From Bicyclus anynana (lineage: Eukaryota; Arthropoda; Insecta; Lepidoptera; Nymphalidae), in NCBI RefSeq assembly GCF_947172395.1, contig NC_069086.1, positions 32,501 through 96,500 of the forward strand: 64,000 bases of DNA, read 5' to 3'. Position numbers and translations under genes: made by a program. Shown here piece after piece: positions 34,547 through 44,800 of the stretch. The notes beneath the pieces are model-generated. The model had not been told where the DNA came from and did not search any database. It saw nothing but the letters and a program-made list of their open reading frames with translations. Numbering within the stretch: position 1 is the stretch's first letter; the number at the start of each line of letters is the position of its first letter.

Positions 34547-35238
34547 TAATAATACGGAACATTCAATAACGGGTTTTGCACCAAAATACCTATTGGATGG
34601 CACTGACGTTTCACTCATACCAGATGAACTTAAACTAGAAAAACAATCAGGTGACTGGATTAAAGACAGGAAAATTGCATTAGAAAGAACAATTAAGTCA
34701 CATCAATATAATAAAATGATATTTGATAAAAATAGAACAAACTATAATTTTAAAATAGGGGATATGGTATATGTTGAAAATGGTCATAAGCTAAATAGAA
34801 GAAAGTTGGATGAAGTGAGAATTGGTCCATTTAAAATTGAAGAAAAACTATCGGAATCTATACAAGACAAGATTAATACAGGTCATAGAAGGTCAGACTT
34901 TTTATATTTTAAAAACGGCTGAACGGGTCACTGACAAAGGGAATTATTGTCTGAAATAGAACTCATAGAATGTTCATATCAGTGTAGTAATAATTATTAC
35001 AGCATATGACAAGAACTGTACCACAGAATCAACACAACTGTAGTTAGATAGAATACAGATGATACATAACACAAACTATCATGTAGTGGAAAACGGACTG
35101 CGGACTGCGGCCAGAGTCAAGCCTGTTTCATGTTACAAAGCTTGTTCCTGTCCCCATACCAGGTGAAAGTGAGGATTGAAGCATTAATGTTGGAGAAGAA
35201 GAGGATCTTCGGGAATGTACTTACCTAAGGGGGGGAGA
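34547..35238 (+). repeat. Tandem duplicate of the gypsy integrase end, with a 200-bp insert
   Basis: 34547 onward repeats 34039 onward (offset 508 bp) with a few substitutions. The second copy is broken at about 34913-35110 by unrelated sequence beginning TTTTTATATTTTAAAAACGG, then continues to a second polypurine tract before the true 3' LTR. Its integrase reading frame is lost at that insert. Confidence 0.85.
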
Positions 35239-35611
35239 TGTAAGGGTATACCATGTATGTAGTGTAGGTATACCCTATTTAAATTTGGCGCGTCTATCGA
35301 CTGTCTGTGATCAGTGACATTGACAGATGACACTATATGATATTTGTCAAATGTCATCTGTCACTTTTAAGAGGGAAAAAAGCGTAAAGTTTTTCGGTCG
35401 TTAGAGGTTATTTCTTTTTATTTCGAAACTATTTAATTACACCAAGACAAATAAGGAACATTTAATGTCGTTTTTCTGTTTTCAGGTGAGTTAATGTGTT
35501 CATAAATATTGCGTATTAGTCTAATCATTGTAATAATACTAAGGAATAAATAATTCTGTTTTCAGAGCAACACATAGTTTCATTTGTCTAATATAATACT
35601 ATCGTCTTATA
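35239..35611 (+). repeat. Gypsy 3' LTR
   Basis: 373 bp, complete. Three substitutions against the 5' LTR, all within 35339-35393. Confidence 0.95.
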
Positions 35612-35886
35612 TCTATACTAATATTATAAAGCGGAAGAGTTTGTTTGTTTGTTTTTTTGTTTGATTGAACGCGCTAATCTCGCCCATTTATCGTGGAAGG
35701 TTTTATTATATTTTCAAAAAAATTAGGGTTCCTTCCTCAAACTTCAATAATGTAACCCAAGGTGTACAAAAGTTTTGTGTACTTGCGCTGGAAAAACTAT
35801 TCATGTTAGAATAAAATAATCCATGGTTTCCGTGGTATTTGTGAAAAACTAAATTTCACGCGGACGAAGTCGCGGGCATCCGTTAG

Positions 35887-36215
35887 TATTCTATATATAT
35901 AGCTCCGATCGTTTCGATCGAGTGACAGGGAGATTAAGAGAGTATTTTGGTAATAAAAGTCTATGTAAAGATAAAACATTTTTAATAAATAAAATGTTAA
36001 AAAATACACACGTCCGAGATAAAGGGAATTTTAAATCGGAGGAACTCTTTTAATAATAAAACATCTGATTAGACTAAGAGCTACTCGTAAATGTTACAAT
36101 ATAAATATCTACGTATATTAATCACAACGACATTCATAAAATCTACGAAGGAAAGTGATTCCGACGAACTCGCCTACGAAAATTATTGTCGGGGGAGGAG
36201 AGGGGAGGGGGGGGG
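35887..36215 (-). other. 3' flank and likely 3' UTR of the guanylate cyclase gene
   Basis: AT-rich 329 bp between the Helitron end and the stop codon of the minus-strand gene. ATTAAA-type poly(A) signals occur on the minus strand (near 35980 and 36049); no clear AATAAA. A G/C-rich run (36190-36215) lies just past the stop. Confidence 0.5.
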
Positions 36216-39200
36216 CTACCGCGCCGACACGTCCAGCGACGAGGCGCCGCGGCGCGTGCGGTAGCGGGGCGGCGCGGCGCGGGGCGGCGGCGCGCGCAGC
36301 GCCAGCGGCTCCAGCGCCGGGCCCCCCGCCGCCGCCGCCGCCAGCGCGTCGCCGCGCTCCAGCGACCACTGGCGGCGCAGCGCGCGCGCGCCCGGCGGCT
36401 CCGCCAGCGCCGCCACGGTGGATGCGGAGGCGCGCAGGTAGCGCGGGCGGCGCGGCGCCGGCGGCGGGCTGCTCTCCGCCGACGCGGCGCCCGAGCGCGG
36501 GCCGGCGGCGCCCGGCGGCTCGCCCGGGTCGGAGCGCTGGCGTTCCAGGCGCGCCTCGGGCTCGCTCTCGCCGTCCGCCTCGAGCAGCACCTCCTCGAAC
36601 CTGCGGAGCGGCGGCACGTGAGCGCGGGCGGGCGCGGGCGGGCGGCGCGCGGGTCGGGTACGCACTCGAGCGGCGGCGGCACCGGCAGCGGCCGGTCGAA
36701 GCCGTCCTTGCCCAGCAGCCAGTGGGTGAGCATGGCGCCCTTGCCCTTGACCTGCGTGAGGCCGCGCGCGCGCAATCGGAAGCCGCCCGCCGCCGCCAGC
36801 CGCGCCGCGGTGGCGCCCGACAGCTGCACGCGCCAGGCCGCGCCCGTTGACTCCATGCGCGCCGCGGTGTTCACGGTGTCGCCGAACAGGCAGTAGCGCG
36901 GCATGGTGAGCCCCACGACGCCGGCGCAGCACGGGCCCGAGTGCAGGCCGCTGCGCAGGTGCAGCGGCGCTCCGGGCAGGTGGCGGATGCGGAAGCGCCC
37001 CGCCAGGTGCAGCAGGTGCAGCGCCATGGTGGCCACGCGCTCGGCGTGGTCGCGGCAGCGCAGCGGCAGCCCGCCCACCACCATGTACGCGTCGCCGATG
37101 GTCTCCACCTGCGGGCGGGCGAGCGTGAGCGCGGGGCGGGCGGCGGCGCGGGGCGCGGGAGGCGGCGCTACCTTGTACACGCGGTACTGCTCGATGGCGG
37201 CGTCGAAGGTCGTGTACAGGTCGTTGAGCAGGTCCACCACCTGCACGGGCGTGGAGCGCGCCGCCAGCGCCGTGAAGCCCACGATGTCGCTGAAGTACAC
37301 GGACACGTCCTCGAACTCCTCGGGCTCCACGCGCAGCCCCAGCAGCAGGCGCTCCGCCACGGACCTGCGCAGGGAGCGGTCAGCGGGCGGGGGCGCGGGC
37401 GGGGGCGCGCACGCGCCGCGCTCGCGCACTCACCCGGGCAGCATCCGGTTCAGCAGCTGCTCGGTTTTCTTCTTCTCCATGTCGAGCTGCTCCGTGCGCT
37501 CCTTGATCAGCTCTTCTAGATTATTACTGTACTTCTCCAACATCTCGAACATGGAGTCGATGATATTCGTTTTCCTGCAAAAATCAAAAAGATCTCATCA
37601 GAGGCCGCGCCCGCGGCGGGCGCGGGGCGGGCGCGGGGCGGGCAGACCTGCCGCGGTGCATGCGCTGGAACAGCTCGTCGAGGCGCGCGAAGTCGGGGCG
37701 CAGCTCGGGCTGCTCGCTCCAGCACTGGCGCATGACGGCCACGGCGTCGGGCGGCGCGGCGCCCAGCGACACGGACGGGCGCACCAGCGGCGGCGGGCGC
37801 CGCAGCTTCTCCAGCAGCTCCTCGGGCGACAGCGGCAGCATGCAGTAGGGCTCGCCGCGCACGATCACCTCCTGCATGATGATGCCGAACGAGAACACGT
37901 CGCCCGCCTGCGAGCCGCCGGGCACGCTCGCCGCGCGCGCCTCGCGCAGCAGCTCCGGCGCCGTCCACAGCAGCTCGCGCGCCCGGCGCGGCGCGTACGG
38001 CAGCGCCTGCGCCGCCGCCAGCGCCGGCAGCCCGTAGTCCGTGACGCGGAGCACCCAGCGCGCGTCCACCACGCAGTTGCGCGACGACAGGCGCGCGTGC
38101 AGGCGCACGGGCGAGCGGTGCAGGTAGCGCATGCCGCGCACCAGGTCCGTGAGCAGCGACAGGCGGAACGTCCAGTCGAGCGCCACCTCGTCCGCCATCA
38201 GCACGTCCTCCAGCGAGCCGCGCGCGCACGCCGCCCACACCAGCGCCGGCCGCAGCTCCGCCAGGCAGCCGAGGAACGGGTTCACGTTCTCGTGGCGCAG
38301 GCCCTGCATCACCAGCAGCACGTCCCGCGCCGCGCGCCGCAGCTCCAGCGCAGCGGCCGGCAGCGGCTTCACGTGCACCGGCTCGCCCTGCGGACACGGT
38401 CGGTCAGTCGCCGGCGGGCGGGCGGGCGGGCGGCGCGCGCGGGGCGTACCTTGTAGCGCGGCCGCGCGTCGGGCGCCAGGCGCGACACGCTGCACGTGGA
38501 GGACGGCGCCGACGGCACGAGCGGCTCCGCGCGCCGCGGCGCGTCCGGCGCCGGCGCCGCCTCGCCGACGTCGTGCAGCCGCTGCAGCCACGACAGCATC
38601 GACTCCATGCCTTCGCCGACGCGGCGGCGGTCGTCGGCCGGGAACTGGAAGTCGGCGGCGGCCAGCACGGGCGCGGCGCGCGGCCGGTGCGGAGCCCGGC
38701 GGGCGGCGACGCGTCGCGCGCACGCCGCGGCCGCCGCCGCCAGCAGCGCCACGGTCGCGCTGGCGGCGCACACGAGGAGCCCGAGCGCCGGCGCGCGCGC
38801 CCGCTCCGCCCCGGCCTCCTCCGCGCCGCGCCGCGCCAGCTCGCCGCCGCCGGCCGCCAGCGCGGCGCTCCACGCCCACGGCGCGCCCAGCGGCTGGCGC
38901 GCCGTGGCCGACACCTTCGCCAGGCGCGTCCACGTCGCGTTTCCGCCGACGACGTCGCTCTCGTACAGCACGAAGTCGCCGCTGAACACTTCCACCCCCG
39001 TGCGCCGCGCCTCCTCGTGACGGACTGCGGCCTCCAAGATGTCGTCGTACGGCGACGCGGCCTCCGGCGCCTCTTCGGCGAAGAGCAGCAGACGAAAGGG
39101 CCCGATCTGACTTCCCGTCGCGTTCTCCGCGGGAGTTCGCTCCCCTCGGTCGATCGAGTCCCAGGAATTCCTTTGGACGGGCGCTCCCGGCGGAAACGAT

Positions 39201-42200
39201 TCCTCGAAAAAGTCGAGAACACCCGCCGCAGCGGCGCTCGGCTCGGGGCCGGCGTCCGCCACGCGCAGCAGCAGGACGTCGGGCGCCAGCGCCGCGGTGC
39301 CCGGCGGCGCCGGTGCGGACGTCGATGAATAGCAAACGACGACAACTGAAACGACAATACCACGATCATCCTCGGGTGCGTGCGACCTCGAGATCGAGCT
39401 CGGGCGCCGGTCACCGACCGTGCGGGGCGGCGGCGGCGCGCGCTCGCTGCACCAGCACGCCGGCGGCGGCCAGCGCGCGCTCCGCCTCCGCCAGCGCCGC
39501 GTCGCACTCGCCGCGCGCGGGCGCCAGCAGCACGCGCTGCCAGCGCAGCGTGCGGGCCAGCAGCGCCAGCGCGGCGCCGCGCGCGGCCGCCACGGCGCAG
39601 GGCGCGGGGCGCGGGCGCCGCAGCGCGCCGGCGGCGGCCAGCAGCGCGCCGCACGCGCGCGCGCCCAGCTCGCCCGCCGCCGCCACGCCGCCGCCCGCCG
39701 CCAGCGCCGCCAGCGCGCGCCGCGTCAGCGCCTCCGCCCACTGCGGCCCGCAAGTCTCTGCGAGATAAACACACGGCACCATTCATTAGTAGTTCAATTC
39801 ATTTGTATTTGTTTATATTTTTATGTTAGCTGTGTCGTCACGGTCTCAGCTAAAAATCAGTATTATTTATGTATGTAGTGCACGGCATACGCTGAGCTGT
39901 ACACCCTTTCTTTTTAACCGACTTCCAAAAAGGAGGAGGTTCTACGTTCGGCTGTACGTATGTTTTTTTTTTTTTTTGTATGTATGTCCAGCGTTAATTC
40001 CGTCAATTATGGACCGATTTTGAAAATTCTTTTTTTGTTTTGTAGGGTTTACTTCCAGGGTGGTCCCATTTTTTTCATGTCAGGATCTGATGATGGCATC
40101 CTAGAGAAATTGAGGGGAACTTTCGAAAGTTGTAGAGACGGCTAGTACGTTTGTTAGTGTTTCCATAAGGTATTTTAAACCACTACAATTTTATGAAGGT
40201 TTGGAGTTGGTCTGATGATGGAGCCGAAACACAGACGATGGAACTCGTCAAGGATTTACAGCAGTCGCCTTTTGTTTGGGCTTGATTAATTTGTATTGAT
40301 GAGTACTTTCCACCTATATGGGTTGTGACTGTATTAAGGGTCTGGTGATGAAGACGAGGGACAGTGAAGAGAACTCCTCGACGGTTCACAGTAGCTACCT
40401 TGTGTTTGGACTTGATAAATTTGTATTGATGAGAACTTTCCACCTAGATGGATTGCGAATGTATTAAGGGTCTGGTGATGAAGACGAAGCACAGTGAAGA
40501 GAACTCCTCGACGGCTCACAGTAGCTACCTTGTGTTTGGACTTGATAATTTTGTATTTATAAGAACTTTCCACTTAGATAGGTTGTGACTGTACACACGC
40601 AGTGGGTATGCTAACACTAAAAATAAAAAAATAAATATTTTAATAAAAAAAATTCAACCGACTTCCAACTCAAAAAATAACTTTAACTAAAAAGCAAAAA
40701 ATAACGTCCTACCTATGTGCTACCTTCTGATCAGTTTGAAGGCGGTGCCAAGCCAGTGTCGTGTTTTAATTAAAGCTGTTTCTGGAATAACCACAGAAAT
40801 TTTGTAGTTTAAACGTATTTAATTAAAACATCACTGACTTGGCACCGCCTTCAAACTGATCAGAAGGTAGCACATAGGTAGGATGTTATTTTTTGCTTTT
40901 TAGTTAAAGTTATTTTTTGAGTTGGAAGTCGGTTAAATTTTTTTTATTAAATTTTTTTTTGGTTATCGTATTATACCTATAATGTTATGATACGTTAGTA
41001 AAATAAACGTGATAAAAACGTGATAGCCGAGTGGATGACCTCGGCCTTCGAATGGGAGGCGTACGACTGTACGAGTAAGTAGGTCCGAATCCTTTCATTT
41101 GATGTATCATTGTGTCATTTAAACAATTAGACGACAACTGACAATGCCCTTTTTCTCCGAAACTACTGTATCTAAAAATTGGAAAAAAATACTGAAATTA
41201 GCTTGTTACTTAAAAATTTTTGGATAATTTTGAAACTCTGAAATTTTTGGATATGAAGGTCACTTCTGGAGGGCAAGATGAAAATTAAAAAATTTTTTTT
41301 TTTAAATTTTCATCTTTTTTTTTAAATTTTTCAAATTTTTAACTGCATCGTCTGAAACATCAAACAAACGGACTTGGTAAGAGAATTGAAAATTTTAATT
41401 TTTTTATAATTTTGAAATAAATAGTTTTCAAGATATTGAAGTAAATAGACCATTCCCCCCCCCTATTCTCCAAACTACCAAACCTAACATTTTGAAGAAA
41501 TACAAAAGTTAGCTTTCTACTCGAACATTTCTGGAAAACTTTGAAACTCTTAAGTTTTTTTACATCTTTTTTAACTAACGTGGTATATCGTTCAATATTG
41601 TCACAGTAAAGATAGATATCTTTACTGTGATATTGTGCTTACCACCTTGCATATTATTACTAAAGCTATTCATCAAAACTAATGTTAAGTTTTGTTAATT
41701 TGTTAAATACTATACGATTATAATAATTTAAAGTTTAGATAAATATTTAACGAAACAAATAAGTCAAAAACATGATAGATTAACAACGTTCGGAACCCTC
41801 ATCACACGAGTTCAACTCGCACTTGTCCGGTTTTCGTATGAACTGTTAACGGTCACGGACGGTCAAAATGTATTAGCCAAAGTTGTACACCTAGCTGAAT
41901 ACATGTTCATTTAATAAGGATTCCAAACATGTAAGATGTTAGTACATTATTTTCAAACACTTTGCTATTTTCGTTCCGAAAGGGGTTGATTGTGTAAAAA
42001 TCGTTACTTATTAAAAGTTATTCCTGTCACTTAGATAACAAAAGAATTAACATCGAATCATAAACAATATATAAAATGTAGTGAATATGCAAGCAGTTCT
42101 TTAAAAAAAATTGTTTTGCCGTAGTCAACTAAAACCCTTTTGATTTCCCGCCCGTCTGTTCGTCCGCGATATAGCTCAGAAACTATTTTGTACTAGAAAG

Positions 42201-43127
42201 TTGAAATTTAGCCTGAGTATGTAAGTAAGATACGCCAGTATAGTGAATAAATAAAATTTTGAAAAAATATTTTTTTTAGAGTATCTACCGTTCATTTAAA
42301 GTGGGTATGATTATTTTTTACTCGTCTAACCCACAGTGTAGGGTGTCCTTGAGTAGTAATGTTTGTGTGTAAGTACCATTTTTTTATTTAGAAATCTGTT
42401 ATTTAAATAATAAGATTTAAATTACTAAATTTCTTAGATACGAGTGTCCCGCTCCTCTACCAGCTTAACGGATGTTTATGGATACGTGAAAAATGCACAG
42501 AAGTATAATAAAATTAAAAGTATCACTACATAAAAGGAGATGGTCCATTTCAGGTTCCCTCTTGTACCCGGTGACGTCGTACCTTTTACGGGAAACCCTG
42601 TATAAAGTTACGTGTATTACTTTAATCATCGCCTGTTGTTTTTTATATGGGACCTAATTCGAAATATACCTTTTCTAATCAACAAAAAGTGACAAGTGTT
42701 CACACAAAAAAAATATACGTCGAATTGTTAACCTTCTCTCTGTCCAAAAAGCTGTCCACTGCAAGACGTAGGCCTCGCATCAGGGCCTCTCAAACATTAC
42801 GATGTGCCGGCGCATCCAGCGAATCCTTGCGACTCGCTTGATATCGTCAGTCCACCTGGTGGGGGATCACCTCGGAGCACCTCGGCACTTAGAACTGTGT
42901 GCCGGGCACGGTGTGCGGGGGGCACGCTCACCCTCGTGGCTCAGCAGCTGGTACTCGAGCGGGCGCCGCGTGAGGCGCGGGGACGCCGCCGCCAGCCGCT
43001 CCAGCTGCGCCAGCGCCAGCCGCGCCCCGCACGCGCGCCGCGCCACCAGCAGCAGCGGGAAGCGCGCGGGCGGCGCGGCCGGCAGCGCGCGCAGCAGCGG
43101 CAGCAGCAGCAGCGCCGGCAGCAGCAT
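36216..43127 (-). CDS. Receptor guanylate cyclase (membrane, natriuretic-peptide-receptor type), 8 coding exons
   Basis: Makes cGMP from GTP at the plasma membrane. Exons on the minus strand: 43127-42932, 39757-39419, 39345-38450, 38387-37648, 37574-37434, 37364-37172, 37108-36666, 36600-36216. All introns are GT-AG, all phases match, and the sum is 3333 nt (1110 aa plus stop). Domains: signal peptide (MLLPALLLLPLLRALPAAPP); extracellular part to about residue 360, with an NATW glycosylation site; membrane helix about 364-386 (GLLVCAASATVALLAAAAAA); kinase-homology domain about 475-720, with HARLSSRN where active kinases have HRD (pseudokinase); dimerisation helix (EELIKERTEQLDMEKKKTEQ); cyclase with FSDIVGFT, VETIGDAYMVVGG (guanine-selecting Glu) and GDTVNTAARMESTG. 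Catalytic residues are present. Coding sequence is extremely GC-rich. The first exon and the short, diverged extracellular part are least sure. Confidence 0.9.
39915..40638 (+). mobile_element. CGACTT-family interspersed repeat with 130-bp internal repeats
   Basis: Starts TTAACCGACTTCCAAAAAGGAGGAGG. Inside, a unit containing TCTGATGATG or TCTGGTGATG plus GAACTC...GGTTTACAGYAGCTACCTTGTG recurs at about 40211, 40341 and 40471, i.e. every 130 bp. The same family occurs near 52.6, 54.6 and (reversed) 59.1 kb. No protein recognised; non-autonomous. Confidence 0.7.
40639..40954. mobile_element. Fold-back element with about 120-bp inverted arms
   Basis: 40639-40758 and 40832-40954 are near-perfect inverted copies around a 73-bp loop; ends carry AACCGACTT / AAGTCGGTT. 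The right-end sequence is shared with the CGACTT family, so it may be its short derivative. Confidence 0.85.
41025..41100 (+). repeat. tRNA-like SINE head fragment
   Basis: A-box-like TAGCCGAGTGGATGA and B-box-like GGTCCGAATCC are spaced as in a tRNA-derived promoter, but the body does not fold as a tRNA gene. Probably a truncated SINE. Confidence 0.5.
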
Positions 43128-44330
43128 GGCGGTCACGCGGCGGCCATGGCGTCCGCGCGCTGTGCGGTGTACGAGTGGGGAGCGTGCATACACGAGCGGG
43201 CCAGGACCGCGAGGCCCGTAGCCGCAGGACATCATATCTTACTAACTACAGGTACTTACTTACTACAGGTATGAATGTATTAACATTAGCTTCGTTTTAA
43301 CCGGAAAACTTTTCACAGAATAATGAATACCTTAAGCCGTTCATTTAATTTACACTTACACTACATATTTCCACTCGCTAATAATGATAATGATGAAGTG
43401 AGTACCAGTACCAACTGCTGCCGTACAGTGGAGTTCTGTTCTGTTAGCTATGAGTACGAGCATGGTATCAGAATAATTATAAAACCACGAAGGTCTGGCT
43501 GCACACGCACAGGCTCTGAGCCTCTGAATCTTTTAATAGCTGTAAGCGATATAGATTGATCAAAAAATCTTTAAATAAAGCTTTTTGAGAACACATTAAA
43601 TTTTTCCTCGAGCATTAAAATTTCGGATCAGTAATTTTAAAGTGAATTATTGCGGCCACTCGGTCCCGCGGCCCGACGCAGGCGGGAAGATACGGTTCAG
43701 ATGAAATTGTGCAACGAATATTAAACATAATACTTAATCTGGCTCAGCCTTCGAGCGAGGAATGCCACTTGGACTTCGGGTGAGTGCTTCGCTTTAGGCT
43801 TATTAAACTGGTGACAATTTTAATGTCAAAGAAAATCGATTAAAAAAGTAATAACGTCGCAATTAACAATTTAATAATTTTTTAGAGTTACCCTTTCGGT
43901 CAGTCGTGAGTCGTGATACACTGATAGTTACCGTCGACGGTGAAACGTCCGGGAGCACTGAACAAGTACTTGTTGTCATCAGAGGAGACGATGGCAGACG
44001 GTGCGTGCGCTCGCGGCCCGCGCTACATGCTGGCGTGTGCCGGCCTGCGTGCTGTGTGTGCCGTGTGCCGGCCTGTGTGTGCTGTGTGTGCCGTATGCCG
44101 GCCTGTGTGTGCCGGGCGCCGGCCTGCCCGTTCGCCGCTAGCGGCACGCGTGCACCGCACCGGCGACGTCGTTCGCTCTCGGCGCGGCGGCTCGGGGCGC
44201 GCTCTCGCCGCCACTGCGCGCTGGAGCCTGCGCCCGCCCGCCCCCCGCCCGCACCCTCACCGGCCCAGGGCGGGCGGCGCGCGCTCGCTGCCCGGTGTGA
44301 CCATTCACAATCCTACGTATTTTAGTACAA
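43128..44330. promoter_or_regulatory. Upstream region of the cyclase gene with a CpG-rich, minisatellite-bearing block
   Basis: 43128-43260 is GC-rich 5' flank. 43260-43980 is mostly AT-rich with no gene. 43984-44310 is CpG-rich and contains a TGCCGGCCTGTGTGTG-type minisatellite (about 44035-44130) and Sp1-like GC boxes. It may be a promoter or untranslated first exon of the minus-strand cyclase; this is inferred from position and composition only. Open frames here are Cys/Ala/Arg-rich products of the repeat. Confidence 0.4.
43133..43147 (-). other. Short upstream ORF before the cyclase start codon
   Basis: ATG, three codons, TGA, ending 5 nt before the ATG at 43127, in a different frame. 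It could lower initiation at the main start if it is in the mRNA; whether it is transcribed is unknown. Confidence 0.4.
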
Positions 44331-44514
44331 AAATACTGTTCCAAAGATAATACGCTAATGTTTTGAAGTCGAAAATTCATCCTAACATCCCCTCTGAAAG
44401 TCGAAATTTTAGATCATGCTTTCTACTTGGTAATACACTACTCAGCAATCTGCACTAGACTCTGTGAATATATACTTCTATACATACTAATATTAGAGGT
44501 AAAAGTAAAGTCAA

Positions 44515-44800
44515 TTGTCTACGTGTGGTAAAAGTAAAGTTAATTCTCTGCGACTATTTGGCCTAACCCCTCTCACTCTGAGAGGACACTCGAGCTCAGC
44601 AGCCGAATATGTGTTGATAATGGATACAATACACAAGAAGTAAGTAAGTAACGTGTGATAGCCCACTCTGCCTTTGATTCGGAGGGCTTAGGTTCGAATC
44701 CGGTCACCGGGCATGCACCTCCAACTTTAGTGTTTTGTGCATTTTAAGTTATCACGTGTCTCAAGCGGTGCAGCAGTGTCCCGCCTTAATAATTTGAGTA
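44515..44800 (+). repeat. SINE fragments (tail piece and tRNA-like head)
   Basis: 44515-44640 matches the body also seen at 45.86 and 62.2 kb (CTCTCACTCTGAGAGGA..., CGAGCTCAGCAG). 44647-44770 is a tRNA-like head with B box GGTTCGAATCC and GCATGCACCTCCAACTT. Confidence 0.6.

Larger units (their letters stand above)
16759..35611 (+). mobile_element. Ty3/gypsy LTR retrotransposon carrying two nested BEL/Pao elements
   Basis: 373-bp LTRs (5': 16759-16991 plus 23186-23325; 3': 35239-35611) begin TGTAAGG and end CTTATA. The 4-bp target duplication TCTA is at 16755-16758 and 35612-35615. A polypurine tract (AAGGGGGGGAGA) precedes the 3' LTR. The two LTRs differ at three positions. Gag (23350-24441) and pol (24432 onward) are intact up to the nested BEL/Pao insertion in the integrase. 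No env-like frame is visible. The motif style suggests an MDG3-like lineage, unproven. Confidence 0.93.
16755..35886 (+). mobile_element. Short Helitron split by the gypsy element (16755-16758 and 35616-35886)
   Basis: Starts TCTATACTAATATTATAAAG and ends with a hairpin (GCGGAC...GCATCCG) followed by TTAG, the Helitron layout of 5' TC and 3' hairpin plus CTRR. No RepHel is encoded, so it is non-autonomous. The gypsy target duplication TCTA is the first four bases of the Helitron. A related copy is found at 50454-51744. Confidence 0.7.
39758..42931. other. Large first intron of the guanylate cyclase gene, filled with repeats
   Basis: 3.2 kb and AT-rich, in contrast to the GC-rich exons. Contains the CGACTT-family element (39915-40638), a fold-back element (40639-40954), a tRNA-like SINE head (41025-41100) and other AT-rich interspersed sequence, including a GGAACCCTCA/ACTCGCACTTG block near 41790-41840 that resembles 3' ends of lepidopteran retroposons. 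No extra coding exon recognised, and none is needed for phase. Confidence 0.65.

Noticed and set aside
36143..39878. Many long open frames on both strands rich in Arg, Ala, Pro and Gly
   Set aside because: They overlap the exons of the guanylate cyclase gene in other frames. High GC content removes stop codons; only the frame with cyclase motifs and consistent splicing is real.
43906..44350. Cys/Val/Ala-rich frames
   Set aside because: They are products of a TGTGTGCCGGCC minisatellite in two frames with no domain.
44647..44720. tRNA-like sequence with a B box
   Set aside because: No complete cloverleaf; it is part of a SINE family found again at 62.4 kb.
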